From contig NZ_LTAX01000001.1 in NCBI RefSeq assembly GCF_001639745.1, forward strand, positions 398,718 to 462,717: a stretch of DNA of 64,000 nucleotides, read 5' to 3'. The notes below the pieces were generated by a model. That model was not told the DNA's origin. It made no database searches and worked only from the letters and a program-made list of their open reading frames with translations. This DNA comes from Marinomonas gallaica. Lineage in GTDB: Bacteria > Pseudomonadota > Gammaproteobacteria > Pseudomonadales > Marinomonadaceae. Shown here in pieces: positions 47,310 through 56,393 of this stretch. The translations under genes were made by a program, and so were the position numbers. Every line of letters begins with the position of its first letter. Within the stretch, counting starts at the first letter, position 1.

Positions 47310-48476
47310 ATGCAAGCATATCAATGGGGCGTTTTTGCTCTAGCACTCGGAGCATTCGGTCTTGGTACCACTGAGTTTTTCCCCATGGGCTTACTTCCGA
47401 CTATTGCCGAAGGTGTCGAGGTCTCGATTCCAACGGCTGGCCTCCTGATCAGTGCTTACGCGGTTGGCGTTATGTTTGGAGCACCACTTGTGACGCTGTA
47501 CTTAACACGTTTCAGTCATAAATTTTCGCTGATTCTGTTAATGGCAATTTTTTTTATTGGCAACGTTTTTTCAGCCTTGGCCATCGATTACAGCGTACTA
47601 ATGATCTCGCGGATCACCACTAGTCTTTCCCATGGTGCGTTTTTTGGTATCGGAGCATTGGTCGCTATGAAGCTTGCGCCGCCTGGAAAACAAGGCACCG
47701 CGGTTGCTTCTATGTTTTTAGGGCTAACCATTGCCAACATTATTGGTGTCCCTGTGGCAACATGGCTTGGACAAAGTCTTCATTGGCGAATGGCCTTTGC
47801 CGCGACGTCAGCACTGGGTTTAGTCGCTATGATTGGATTATGGCGCACCTTGCCACAAATGGAGAAACCAAACCGCCCGAACGTCAAACAAGAACTGCAG
47901 GCCATTTTACAGCCAGCGGCACTGCGTACCTTCCTAACCACCGTATTATGTGCGGGCTCTATGTTTACGTTGTACACCTACGTCACACCAATCTTACAAA
48001 CATTAGCCAGCATTTCAGACAGAAATATTGCCTATTTATTAATGATGGCAGGCATTGGTTTTACCCTAGGTAACTTCATTAGCGGTAAATTGGCAGATCG
48101 ATCACCCGATTTATCATTGGTCGTAGCGCTAACGGGACAAGTCATCATTTTGGCTTTATTTAGCTTATTAGTAAGCGACTTATTTTCTGCTATCGCCATG
48201 ATTTTTGTCTGGGGCGTAGTAAACTTTATGATTGGGCCACCGTTGCAAATGAAGGTAATGACCATTGCTGACAAGGCTCCAGGGTTGGCTTCTTCAATCA
48301 ACATTGGTGCGTTTAACTTAGGTAACGCACTGGGCGCAGCTATAGGTGGCGCTGTCATTACGCTTGGATTTGGCTATGCCTGGATACCTGCTGCGGCCGC
48401 TACGCTCTCTTTAAGTGCTCTGATGTTACTAGGTATAAACCGTAAATTATCCGCGCAAGCGCCATCCGCTAATTAA
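47310..48476 (+). CDS. MFS transporter of the DHA1 family
   Basis: A 388-residue 12-helix major facilitator protein. WGVFALALGAFGLGTTEFFPMGLLPTIAEGVEVSIPTAGLLISAYAVGV is the characteristic N-terminus of AraJ/NepI/YdhP-type DHA1 exporters, and SHGAFFGIGALVAMKLAPPGKQGTAVASMFLGLTIANIIGVP is the conserved loop/antiporter motif region. Typical substrates are drugs, sugars or purine nucleosides; the specific one is unknown. AAGGGA lies 8 bases before the ATG. It starts 36 bases from the divergent PAP2 gene, so promoters overlap. Confidence 0.9.
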   Translation: MQAYQWGVFALALGAFGLGTTEFFPMGLLPTIAEGVEVSIPTAGLLISAYAVGVMFGAPLVTLYLTRFSHKFSLILLMAIFFIGNVFSALAIDYSVLMISRITTSLSHGAFFGIGALVAMKLAPPGKQGTAVASMFLGLTIANIIGVPVATWLGQSLHWRMAFAATSALGLVAMIGLWRTLPQMEKPNRPNVKQELQAILQPAALRTFLTTVLCAGSMFTLYTYVTPILQTLASISDRNIAYLLMMAGIGFTLGNFISGKLADRSPDLSLVVALTGQVIILALFSLLVSDLFSAIAMIFVWGVVNFMIGPPLQMKVMTIADKAPGLASSINIGAFNLGNALGAAIGGAVITLGFGYAWIPAAAATLSLSALMLLGINRKLSAQAPSAN

Positions 48477-48499
48477 TAGCTAAAAACAAGAACGTAATA

Positions 48500-48782
48500 A
48501 TGGACGCTCTGGTAACCATGATGCTCGATGCGGGGAAATCCGGATTGAATATGGCACTGTATATACTCTTGCCGATCATGGTTATTATGCTAGCGTTTAT
48601 GAAATTGCTCGATGCGAAAGGCTTGCTGACGTGGGTTTGCCACCAACCCATTCGATGTTGCGGGCGTGGCAATTTTTGCTGCCATAGGTAAACGCGTTGG
48701 CAGTGTCGTGCGCTGTGCTTGCTATGGCTGTTTAGTGGGCATAGTGGTTCGCGGCATCATCCATATTGCTGTATTTTATTAA
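48500..48782 (+). pseudogene. Broken nucleoside-recognition (GATE-domain) membrane protein gene
   Basis: The frame from the ATG at 48500 encodes about 46 residues of a nucleoside-recognition-type N-terminus (MDALVTMMLDAGKSGLNMALY, LPIMVIMLAFMKLLDAKGLL). It then runs out of frame. In the next frame, 48636-48782 encodes the matching C-terminus (FATNPFDVAGVAIFAAIGKR, GSVVRCACYG, GIVVRGIIHIAVFY, stop). Together these are the two ends of a membrane protein of usual length about 150-160 residues, so roughly one third in the middle is missing and the join is frameshifted. Either a real deletion or a sequencing/assembly fault. Its start lies 23 bases after the MFS stop. Confidence 0.75.
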
Positions 48783-48791
48783 GCAAATGGG

Positions 48792-49679
48792 TTACTTAGC
48801 ACGTAAAGTTCGCTCCAGCCAGTCTAAAAAAATATGCGCTTCCACTGAAAGCGTCTTCCCAGAACGTTGTACTAAATAGAATGATTCACTGGCTTCTACC
48901 TGTTCTGTCAGCGGTGCGACTAAACGCCCATCGGACAGCATGTCTTCGACCATAGAAGAGCGGGCCAGTGCAATTCCCATTCCCAGTTCTGCCATGCGCA
49001 ATGATGCTAAAAGCGTATCAAGCTGCATGCCCCGTGAAGGGTCCACCTGTGTCTCATTCATCATCGATAACCAATATCCCCAGCCTTCCTCATAGCCCAA
49101 TACATGCAACAAAGTATGCGCCGACAAATCAGAGGTTGAATGAATCGGTGAACGTTCTAATAAGTCGGGACAGCAGACTGGGAACAAGCGATCCCAACTA
49201 AGGCGCTGAGAGACGTAACCGGGCCATTGACCGCTGCCCCACCGAATTTCAAAATCGTCATCAACTTCCGAGTCTTTCACCCAAAGAGAGCTGATGTAAC
49301 GAATGTCGATGTTAGAATGCAATGCATGAAAATCGGTCAGTCTCGGTGCTAACCAATGTACAAAGAAAGATAAACTTCCACGAATTTTGACCGGAGTTCT
49401 TTGGTCTTGGCTAAACAGCTCATTCGTCGCTGCCGCCAGCCGAGAAATAGAGTCTTGCACCACTGGAAGGTACGACATGCCTTCGTCAGTAAGTGCTAAC
49501 CCACGAGGAAGGCGAGTAAATAACGCCACCCCTAAATGACCTTCTAATAAACGAATCTGTTGACTGACGGCACCTTGAGTCAAATGAAGCTCTTGCGCAG
49601 CCTTAGTAAAATTTAGGCTGCGCGCAGCGACTTCAAAGGTTCGTAACCAGTTTAATGGGGGCAGTGACTTTGAGTTCAT
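48792..49679 (-). CDS. LysR family transcriptional regulator, GcvA-like
   Basis: A 295-residue LysR-type regulator. The N-terminal winged helix-turn-helix has LNWLRTFEVAARSLNFTKAAQELHLTQGAVSQQIRLLEGHLGVALFTRLPRGLALT, very like GcvA, followed by the two-lobed effector domain. It precedes and faces the same direction as the amino acid ABC transporter genes downstream of it in transcription order, 22 bases beyond the ATPase gene, so it may be co-transcribed with or control them. I chose the ATG at 49679, giving MNSKSLPPLNWL; the ATG at 49694 is also possible. Effector unknown. Confidence 0.88.
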   Translation of the reverse strand: MNSKSLPPLNWLRTFEVAARSLNFTKAAQELHLTQGAVSQQIRLLEGHLGVALFTRLPRGLALTDEGMSYLPVVQDSISRLAAATNELFSQDQRTPVKIRGSLSFFVHWLAPRLTDFHALHSNIDIRYISSLWVKDSEVDDDFEIRWGSGQWPGYVSQRLSWDRLFPVCCPDLLERSPIHSTSDLSAHTLLHVLGYEEGWGYWLSMMNETQVDPSRGMQLDTLLASLRMAELGMGIALARSSMVEDMLSDGRLVAPLTEQVEASESFYLVQRSGKTLSVEAHIFLDWLERTLRAK

Positions 49680-49716
49680 GCGGTCTTCAACCATCGCTCG
49701 AGAAAAATACGAGGCG

Positions 49717-50475
49717 TTAGAGTACCTGACCTAAAAAGCGTTGCAAGCGCGGATGCTCAGAATGAAAGAAACGCTCTGGGGTTTCTTCTAATACCAGCTC
49801 CCCCTCTTCCATAAACACCACTCGATCGGCCACTTCACGGGCAAACCCCATTTCATGAGTCACCACGACCATGGTCATACCTTCACGAGCCAGCTCTTTC
49901 ATGACGTCCAATACTTCCCCTACCATTTCTGGGTCAAGGGCACTGGTGGGCTCATCAAACAGTAGCGCTTTGGGCTTCATAGCCAAGGAACGAGCAATGG
50001 CGACACGTTGCTGCTGACCTCCCGATAAGCGGGACGGGTAATTATTCATACGATCGGCTAAACCCACGCGATACAACAAATCCCGAGCACCTTGCTTGGC
50101 CTCTTCTTTACTCTGATTCAGCACCTTCATAGGCGCCAACATGACATTGCCAAGCGCCGTTTTATGGGGAAACAAGTTAAACGATTGAAACACCATCCCC
50201 ACCTCTGTACGAACAGCATTGATATCTGTACGTGTATCAGTCAAATCCACTTGATCTAATAAGATGTTACCTGACGAAATGCTTTCTAGCTGATTCAATG
50301 TACGCAAGAAAGTAGATTTTCCCGAGCCGCTTGGCCCAATGATAACAACCACTTCACCGCGCTGAATGTCCAATGACACATCTTTCAACGCATGACAGCC
50401 ATTAGGGAAGATCTTGTTTACTTTATTGGCTTTGATCAGTATCTGCGAGTCTGGCTGTGTTAAATGATCAATCAC
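49717..50475 (-). CDS. Polar amino acid ABC transporter ATPase
   Basis: A 252-residue GlnQ/HisP-type ATPase of an amino acid importer. Walker [11 protein letters not shown]-loop [19 protein letters not shown] signature LSGGQQQR, Walker [13 protein letters not shown], and switch-region [14 protein letters not shown]. The ATG overlaps the permease gene by 8 bases. With the permease and binding protein it forms a complete importer, SBP-permease-ATPase in transcription order, followed by the LysR gene. Confidence 0.95.
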   Translation of the reverse strand: MIDHLTQPDSQILIKANKVNKIFPNGCHALKDVSLDIQRGEVVVIIGPSGSGKSTFLRTLNQLESISSGNILLDQVDLTDTRTDINAVRTEVGMVFQSFNLFPHKTALGNVMLAPMKVLNQSKEEAKQGARDLLYRVGLADRMNNYPSRLSGGQQQRVAIARSLAMKPKALLFDEPTSALDPEMVGEVLDVMKELAREGMTMVVVTHEMGFAREVADRVVFMEEGELVLEETPERFFHSEHPRLQRFLGQVL

Positions 50476-51415
50476 TGGCTGATAACCTCTTTTCTAAACG
50501 CTGAATAACCAGTGACAAGCCTCCCGTCACAACCAAATACAAGGCGGCTACAGTAAACCACACTTCAAAGGGTGCAAAGCTACCGCTAACGACTTCCCGA
50601 CCGGCTTTGGTTAAATCGGTTATCGAAATAACTGAAACCAAAGATGAGTCTTTAATCAAATTAATAAACTGTCCCGCTAGAGGCGGCAAAGTACGTTTAA
50701 TCGCCTGTGGCATAATGACATACGCCATCGCCTGTACGTAGTTCATACCCAGAGATCGAGCGGCTTCCATCTGCCCAACTGGAACCGACTGTATTCCAGC
50801 ACGCACAATTTCAGCAACATAGGCACCAGTAAAAATGGACAATGCAGCGACACCGGCGGTGAAGCGGTCTAAATCGAATACCGTGCCAATAAAAAAATAG
50901 ACAATAAATATTTGCACCAATAATGGTGTACCGCGAATGACTTCTACATACGTCACCGCAAGGTTACGCCATACTTGCCCATGAGCCACTCTCATCAAGC
51001 CAAACATAACGCCCAATAAGACAGCAAAAATCAGCGAGATAAAGGATATTTTAATGGTGACCCACAAGCCTTCAGCAATCGGGCCAAAGCGCCAACCGTC
51101 AATGCGAGCAACGGTATCGCCTTGAAAGATTAAGTCGCCATTTCGAGAAACCAGCGTGTCGTACCTTTCGATTATCTGTGGGTCATCACCATAATCAGGT
51201 GTAATGGATAAACGACCTGAAGCATCCACTACGGCTGTGCCATCTGTCACCGCCACAATATCGTGGGATTCCGTATTAATAATATAGGGCCACAAGCGTT
51301 CCCAGTGCCATGTGTAATCGATTTTCTGACCTGCGAAGTACACACCAGAAATCAATATCGCCATGATCACAAGATAAATACCGTGCCCCAGCCAACGTGA
51401 AGATTGAGTTTGCAT
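50468..51415 (-). CDS. Polar amino acid ABC transporter permease with extra periplasmic domain
   Basis: A 315-residue inner-membrane permease. From about residue 113 it is a standard His/Glu/Gln-type permease: [36 protein letters not shown] and [26 protein letters not shown] (EAA loop). Before this is a membrane segment at about 13-29 and an 80-residue periplasmic stretch (30-112) absent from typical 220-residue family members. It may contact the binding protein. I chose the ATG at 51415, with AAGAGAG upstream, over the TTG at 51433. Confidence 0.9.
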   Translation of the reverse strand: MQTQSSRWLGHGIYLVIMAILISGVYFAGQKIDYTWHWERLWPYIINTESHDIVAVTDGTAVVDASGRLSITPDYGDDPQIIERYDTLVSRNGDLIFQGDTVARIDGWRFGPIAEGLWVTIKISFISLIFAVLLGVMFGLMRVAHGQVWRNLAVTYVEVIRGTPLLVQIFIVYFFIGTVFDLDRFTAGVAALSIFTGAYVAEIVRAGIQSVPVGQMEAARSLGMNYVQAMAYVIMPQAIKRTLPPLAGQFINLIKDSSLVSVISITDLTKAGREVVSGSFAPFEVWFTVAALYLVVTGGLSLVIQRLEKRLSASD

Positions 51416-51433
51416 GAGCTCTCTTAAATACAA

Positions 51434-51460
51434 AAAGAGCCTATAGAATATAGACTCTTT
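51434..51460 (-). terminator. Intercistronic hairpin between binding protein and permease genes
   Basis: AAAGAG-x-CTATA pairs with TATAG-x-CTCTTT (one mismatch) around a 3-base loop, with a T run on the minus strand. Located between the binding-protein stop and permease start, it probably lowers expression of downstream genes relative to the binding protein. Confidence 0.65.
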
Positions 51461-51486
51461 GAAACACTACAAATGACGTAGCAAGG

Positions 51487-52293
51487 TTATTGGATACTAT
51501 CGACCCACGCGTCTGACTTAAACCACTTGTCATAAATCCGGTCATAAGAACCGTCTTTCTTGATTTGAACAAGATAGTTATTTAAGAAGTTAATAAAGTT
51601 CGGATCATTTTGGCGAATCGCCCAACCTAATGGCTCATAGGTAAACGATTGGTCCAAATGCACCACATTGTCTTGATGCTGTGAGGCATACAAAGCGTTG
51701 TAAGGAAGATCATAGACAAACGCATCGGCTTTGCCATTAGCTACTTGAAGCACAGCGTCTGCTGAGGTTTCAAACAAATCTAGTTTTGCCTTCGGGAAGA
51801 ATTTCTGAGCGGCTTGAGCGCCCGTCGTACCAATTTGAGAAACCAGCGTGTATTTCGGATCGTTCAGATCACGATAAGACGTCACTTTACCTTCTAATTC
51901 GGGCTTAATTAGCACCGTTTGACCAATTTCAATGTAGGTATCGGCAAACATGACTTTCAAGTTACGCTGAGGCGTGATCGCCATACCGCCAATGATGATG
52001 TCACATTTACCCGTTTGCAAAGCAGGAATAATACCATCCCATGCAGTATTAACAGGAGTGAACTTAACGTCCATAGAACGTGCCATATGCTTTGCAATAT
52101 CAATATCAAAACCGATAAAACGACCGTCTTTGGTCTTCATTTCAAAAGGAATGTAGCCCGCTTCAAAACACACTTTAAGCTCACCGCTTGACAGTATGTT
52201 ATCAATGGCAGGTTCGGCTGCATAACTGCTGCTAGAGAATAGGGCTCCAACTAGAGCTAAGCCTGACACGGCTTTTTTCAAACCAAATTTCAT
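51487..52293 (-). CDS. Polar amino acid ABC transporter substrate-binding protein
   Basis: A 268-residue periplasmic class II binding protein with a signal peptide ending SSSYA-AEP. Motifs: GFDIDIAKHMARSMDVKF, AWDGIIPALQTGKCDIIIGGMAITPQR (the ligand-contact segment), LVSQIGTTGAQAAQKFFP and ADAFVYDLPYNALYASQ. I chose the ATG at 52293, which has GAGGA 6 bases upstream and starts the signal peptide; the in-frame extension to 52341 is not signal-like. First gene of the operon with the permease and ATPase. The ligand is an amino acid but not identifiable further. Confidence 0.93.
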   Translation of the reverse strand: MKFGLKKAVSGLALVGALFSSSSYAAEPAIDNILSSGELKVCFEAGYIPFEMKTKDGRFIGFDIDIAKHMARSMDVKFTPVNTAWDGIIPALQTGKCDIIIGGMAITPQRNLKVMFADTYIEIGQTVLIKPELEGKVTSYRDLNDPKYTLVSQIGTTGAQAAQKFFPKAKLDLFETSADAVLQVANGKADAFVYDLPYNALYASQHQDNVVHLDQSFTYEPLGWAIRQNDPNFINFLNNYLVQIKKDGSYDRIYDKWFKSDAWVDSIQ

Positions 52294-52565
52294 ATCATTC
52301 CTCGTTTTTTTTAACCGTTTCAATGAAGGCGAAACAGACATAAGTAGGGAGTATTTGGCGGATAATATAACGGAAATCGAAGGGCTAGAGTAATCATGGA
52401 ATCCACCCCTTAGACCCTGTTTTTTTAATGGGTAACGATAGTTTTTTAATGACTAAACCATTATAAACGCAAAAAAGCTAAATAGACCCAAATATTATGA
52501 TCAAGCTCTTTTCCATCTCTTATTCCGTGGTTAGAATGCCCGCATTCAAAGTAATGGGAACGGTT

Positions 52566-53465
52566 ATGCAATCAATCACAATTTTAGATGGCGGCATGGG
52601 CCGCGAATTAGAGCGTCGTGGTGCTCCTTTTAAACAACCAGAATGGTCTGCTTTGGCTATGATGGAAGCGCCAGAGATCGTTAAAGACGTTCATAAAGCG
52701 TTTATCGAAGCTGGCTCGCGTGTCATCACCACTAACAGCTATGCGTTAGTGCCATTTCATATTGGTGAAGACGTATTTCAGCAACGAGTAACAGAACTGG
52801 TGATTGAATCTGCTCGAGTCGCCCGTGAAGCTGCGAATGAGTCCGATGCTGACGTCAAAGTGGCAGGCTCTTTAGCACCTTTATTTGGATCTTACCGTGC
52901 CGATTTATATGAAGCCGATCGCGCCGAGCAAATTGCTCGCCCTATTATTGAAGCTTTGGCACCACATGTTGATCTTTGGTTAAACGAAACACAAAGCTTG
53001 CTTGCTGAAACACTGCAAGTAAAAGCCTTAGTGGATGAGATCGATGGTCAAAATAAACCATACTGGGTCTCCTTTACGCTTGAAGACGCGGAAGTCACAG
53101 ATCAACCACGTTTGCGTTCAGGTGAAACGGTAAAAGAAGCCGTTGCTGCCGTGACCAAAGCGGGTGTTAATGGCATCCTGTTTAACTGCTGCCAACCTGA
53201 AATCATTGCTGATGCGATTCAAGTAGCAACGTCAGTTCTATCGGACAGCAACCAGCCCGTCCAACTGGGTGCTTACGCTAATGCTTTTCCTCCTCAGCCA
53301 AAAGATGCTACCGCAAACGATGGATTAGATGAGCTTCGTGATGACTTAACACCTGACTCATATCTTGAGTGGGCACAGCGTTGGAAAGAACTAGGCGCAA
53401 CGCTAATCGGTGGCTGTTGTGGTATTGGGCCTGATCACGTAAAAGTCTTAGCAAAACACTTATAA
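52566..53465 (+). CDS. Homocysteine S-methyltransferase family protein
   Basis: A 299-residue zinc methyltransferase. The N-terminal LDGGMGRELERRG, then ITTNSYALVPFHIG, and the zinc ligands Cys in NCCQP and the pair in GGCCGIGP are those of the S-methylmethionine or betaine-type homocysteine methyltransferases (MmuM-like). It would make methionine from homocysteine and a methyl donor. I chose the ATG at 52566 (MQSITILDGG); upstream in-frame ATGs at 52497, 52536 and 52554 give longer proteins but no better match to the family's N-terminus. Single gene. Confidence 0.87.
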   Translation: MQSITILDGGMGRELERRGAPFKQPEWSALAMMEAPEIVKDVHKAFIEAGSRVITTNSYALVPFHIGEDVFQQRVTELVIESARVAREAANESDADVKVAGSLAPLFGSYRADLYEADRAEQIARPIIEALAPHVDLWLNETQSLLAETLQVKALVDEIDGQNKPYWVSFTLEDAEVTDQPRLRSGETVKEAVAAVTKAGVNGILFNCCQPEIIADAIQVATSVLSDSNQPVQLGAYANAFPPQPKDATANDGLDELRDDLTPDSYLEWAQRWKELGATLIGGCCGIGPDHVKVLAKHL

Positions 53466-53471
53466 TAACAA

Positions 53472-53507
53472 AGCAGCGTTACCAATCCGTAACGCTGCTC
53501 CCCTTTC
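53472..53507 (+). terminator. Rho-independent terminator after the methyltransferase gene
   Basis: AGCAGCGTTA (53472-53481) pairs with TAACGCTGCT (53490-53499) around an 8-base loop, then CCCCTTTC. Confidence 0.75.
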
Positions 53508-53643
53508 TTTATGTGCCCCTGCCCTGCGGTATTTTTTATTCATTTACTTTTATCTGTGCATACTTGGTAAATATTGAGTAAGTCAACCAAATTCATTGAT
53601 GGCATGACTCGGTATTTCGTAAGATACCTAGCAAGCTAACTAA

Positions 53644-54090
53644 ATGAGTTTAATGATGGACAATAATATTGGCTGGAACCTCGCACGAGCCGCTAATAGC
53701 TGGCGACATGCGGTAGATAATCAGATGTCCGGCATTGGTTTTACCCAATCCAAATGGATTGCCATGATGCATCTAGATCGTTTTGGCGAAGGTTGTACTC
53801 AAAGCGATCTTGCAAGCCAGATGGGCATAGAACAACCCTCTCTTATACGAACCCTTAATCAATTAGAGGCCGCTGGTTTCATCATACGACGTGAGTCTGA
53901 CGTTGATGCTCGCTGTAAGACGTTATGGTTTACAAACGATGGTAAGCAGCAATTAGCCAAAATGCAGCACATCGCACAATTAGGGCGTTCAGATCTTCTC
54001 GATGGTCTATCTAAAGAGCAGCGCGAACTTTTAGATCACGCGTTGCTAACCATTATTTCTAATGCACATAACATGAGTTTTGAAACATAA
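53644..54090 (+). CDS. MarR/SlyA family transcriptional regulator
   Basis: A 148-residue winged-helix regulator. NLARAANSWRHAVDNQM is the N-terminal dimerisation helix, TQSKWIAMMHLDRFGEGCTQSDLASQMGIEQPSLIRTLNQLEAAGFIIRRESDVDARCKTLWFT is the DNA-binding helix-turn-helix and wing, close to SlyA. It sits 2 bases before the HlyD-type gene, so it probably regulates the efflux genes it is transcribed with. Start uncertain between the ATGs at 53644, 53653 and 53656. Confidence 0.9.
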   Translation: MSLMMDNNIGWNLARAANSWRHAVDNQMSGIGFTQSKWIAMMHLDRFGEGCTQSDLASQMGIEQPSLIRTLNQLEAAGFIIRRESDVDARCKTLWFTNDGKQQLAKMQHIAQLGRSDLLDGLSKEQRELLDHALLTIISNAHNMSFET

Positions 54091-54092
54091 CT

Positions 54093-55157
54093 ATGACGCC
54101 TGATATACATTTTAATCGTTGGATGAAACGAGCAATTGCTCTGTTTTTGATTATTTTTGCCTATCTTGTCATTGCTGATGTAACCATTCCAATGACAAGT
54201 TACGCGACATTACAACGCCCAGTGTTAAGCATAGCGCCGCAAGTGACAGGAAAAGTGGTTGAAGTCGCAGTGCACAACAACCAACACGTTCAAAAAGGTG
54301 ACTTACTCTTTAAGATTGATGATTCAGACTATGTTTTAGCCGTTCGCGAAGCAGAGCTATTATTACAGCAAGCTCATCAAAGTAATCAAACGCTTAAAGC
54401 AAACATTGCCGAAGAGGATGCCAAACTTGCCTCTGCAAACGTAACGTTTAAGGAGAATAATCGTGAATACCAACGTTTACGAAAGCTGCAAAAGCAACAC
54501 GTCATCAGTGACCAGCAAGTGGAACAAGCTCAAACACAAGTTCAAGCAAGCCAAGCAAACTTAAAAGCGATAGAAGCTCGAAAAAATGCCATTCTGATTG
54601 CGCTTGGTGATGATGAACTCAACAATATCGACGTCAATAATGCTCAAAACTCTTTAGACAATGCCCGTTTAAACTTATCCCGAACAGCTATATATGCCCC
54701 CCAAGACGGCGTCATTTCGAACATGCAGTTGGTCTCAGGTATGGTCACTCAAAGCAATCAGCCTCTGCTTTCTTTAGTCGTAACGGGCTATGACCAAGTA
54801 ACGGCCGACTTTCGTGAAAAAAGCATTACCAACGTTCAACCGGGTACTGCGGCACTGATTGTTTACGATGCCTTTCCTGGTCAGCTATTTGAAGCCGAAT
54901 TAGTCAGCCGCGATTATGGTATTGCTCAGGGTCAGAGCATGGCAAACGGTGTTCTCGCAACACCTAATGATAGCGATCGTTGGGTGCGCGATGCTCAACG
55001 AATTAGAGTTTATATTCAACAAAAAGGAGAGGTACCAAACTCCCTCGTGAGCGGATCTAAAGCCACCGTAATGTTGGAATCTTCAGACTCCGCTGTATTC
55101 CGCTTTATTGGCCATCTTCAAATGCGCATTGTAAGTTTACTGCACTATGTTTATTGA
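54093..55157 (+). CDS. HlyD-family membrane fusion protein
   Basis: A 354-residue periplasmic adaptor anchored by one N-terminal helix (about residues 12-32). VLSIAPQVTGKVVEVAVHNNQHVQKGDLLFKID begins the lipoyl-like domain, followed by a coiled-coil hairpin (residues about 80-160, rich in Gln, Ala and Lys) and a second lipoyl half with LSRTAIYAPQDGVISNM. It resembles EmrA/AaeA adaptors. The next gene starts before its stop (11-base overlap), so they form a two-component pump. Confidence 0.9.
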   Translation: MTPDIHFNRWMKRAIALFLIIFAYLVIADVTIPMTSYATLQRPVLSIAPQVTGKVVEVAVHNNQHVQKGDLLFKIDDSDYVLAVREAELLLQQAHQSNQTLKANIAEEDAKLASANVTFKENNREYQRLRKLQKQHVISDQQVEQAQTQVQASQANLKAIEARKNAILIALGDDELNNIDVNNAQNSLDNARLNLSRTAIYAPQDGVISNMQLVSGMVTQSNQPLLSLVVTGYDQVTADFREKSITNVQPGTAALIVYDAFPGQLFEAELVSRDYGIAQGQSMANGVLATPNDSDRWVRDAQRIRVYIQQKGEVPNSLVSGSKATVMLESSDSAVFRFIGHLQMRIVSLLHYVY

Positions 55158-56172
55158 GATGCAAGCGAGCGAAAAAAAGCGGTTGTTACGTATAGCATTC
55201 GGCACCACCATTGGCTTTTGTATTTGTAAGCTCATGAATTGGCCTTACGGAGTATTCTTTACCGTATTTCCCATGCTGTTATTAGGCATGATCCCTACTT
55301 TTAACCGTACTTTAGCAATTGAATTCATTGCCGGAGCGTTTATTAGTGCCGCTGAAATGTGGGTACTTCAAACGTTTTTCAAACCGTTTCCAGTGGCTAT
55401 GACTTTGGCTGTATTTTTTATCTTTGGCTATCATTTTCGTTTTATGCTGAAAACTAAGTATTTCCTACTATGGGCATCTGGTTTGATAACCCTTTCAACG
55501 CTTTTGAATTTTGCCAGCTACGATGCAGGTCAAGCCACTGATATGGTCGTAGCGACTGTATTAGCAGCCATCATTTCAGTAGCAAGTGCTTACTTACTTT
55601 ACTGGTTAATCCCAGAAAGTGCGGAGAGTGCAAACAGTTCATCAGCAGCAACAAGTCCGACCGCAGCGCAAATCAACCATCGAACACTGTTAGGAGCATC
55701 GTTAGCAACGATTTCTTTTTTAGTCTTTCAAATTTTCGATTTGAAAGACTCCTTATCTGCTCAAGTCGCTACTATGCTGATACTCTTTCCGATGACCTAT
55801 CAAGGGTCCATTGCTAACGCTAAAAAACGCGCTAAAGGTGTGACCTACGGCTGCAGCCTCGCTTTGATAATGCAGATCTTAATGTATACCTTGATCGGCA
55901 ACTTTTTCTTAGTCGCGATCTCATTATTTATAACAGTAATGATTACCGCATACTTTCACTTAGTCGAGCGCTCAGGTTCAGGGATAGGCTTTGGGGCATT
56001 AACGACCATTGGAATTCTATATGGTCAATACTTAACGCCGCATAGTGATATTTTTTATAGTGCAGCATATCGCTTCAGCTCGGTAATCATAGCTATGGGG
56101 CTTGTAATAATGACTGCCTATCTCATTGATTTATCATTAAATAAATTTAAATCCACTTGTAATTATAGCTAA
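55147..56172 (+). CDS. DUF2955 family inner-membrane protein, FUSC-like efflux partner
   Basis: A 341-residue protein with about ten hydrophobic segments in two similar halves, matching DUF2955, which is related to the AaeB/FUSC aromatic acid and drug efflux proteins. The overlap with the HlyD gene supports a joint pump. Conserved features include FGTTIGFCICKLMNWPYGVFFTVFPMLLLG near the start and MLILFPMTYQGSIANAKKRAKGVTYGCSLAL in the second half. A later ATG at 55159 is possible. Substrate unknown. Confidence 0.8.
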   Translation: MFIEMQASEKKRLLRIAFGTTIGFCICKLMNWPYGVFFTVFPMLLLGMIPTFNRTLAIEFIAGAFISAAEMWVLQTFFKPFPVAMTLAVFFIFGYHFRFMLKTKYFLLWASGLITLSTLLNFASYDAGQATDMVVATVLAAIISVASAYLLYWLIPESAESANSSSAATSPTAAQINHRTLLGASLATISFLVFQIFDLKDSLSAQVATMLILFPMTYQGSIANAKKRAKGVTYGCSLALIMQILMYTLIGNFFLVAISLFITVMITAYFHLVERSGSGIGFGALTTIGILYGQYLTPHSDIFYSAAYRFSSVIIAMGLVIMTAYLIDLSLNKFKSTCNYS

Positions 56173-56187
56173 TATTTTGCTTCTCAA

Positions 56188-56219
56188 AAAAGCCTCTCCT
56201 ACAAAATGAGGCTTTTAAA
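56188..56219 (+). terminator. Rho-independent terminator after the DUF2955 gene
   Basis: AAAAGCCTC pairs with GAGGCTTTT around an 11-base loop, followed by a few T/A. Located 16 bases past the stop. Confidence 0.75.
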
Positions 56220-56393
56220 ACAACTCCTCCCTCCCCTTAGTTTTTCACAATCCGCTACAAATATTTTTGGAAAGCTTTTCTTTTTTTAACTAAATTAAAT
56301 AGTAATTTGATTAAAAATAATTAGATGTGTAATTTAAATATACACAATAATTAGAACCCTCAACAATTTATCTCTTCACTTAAGGACATAAGA

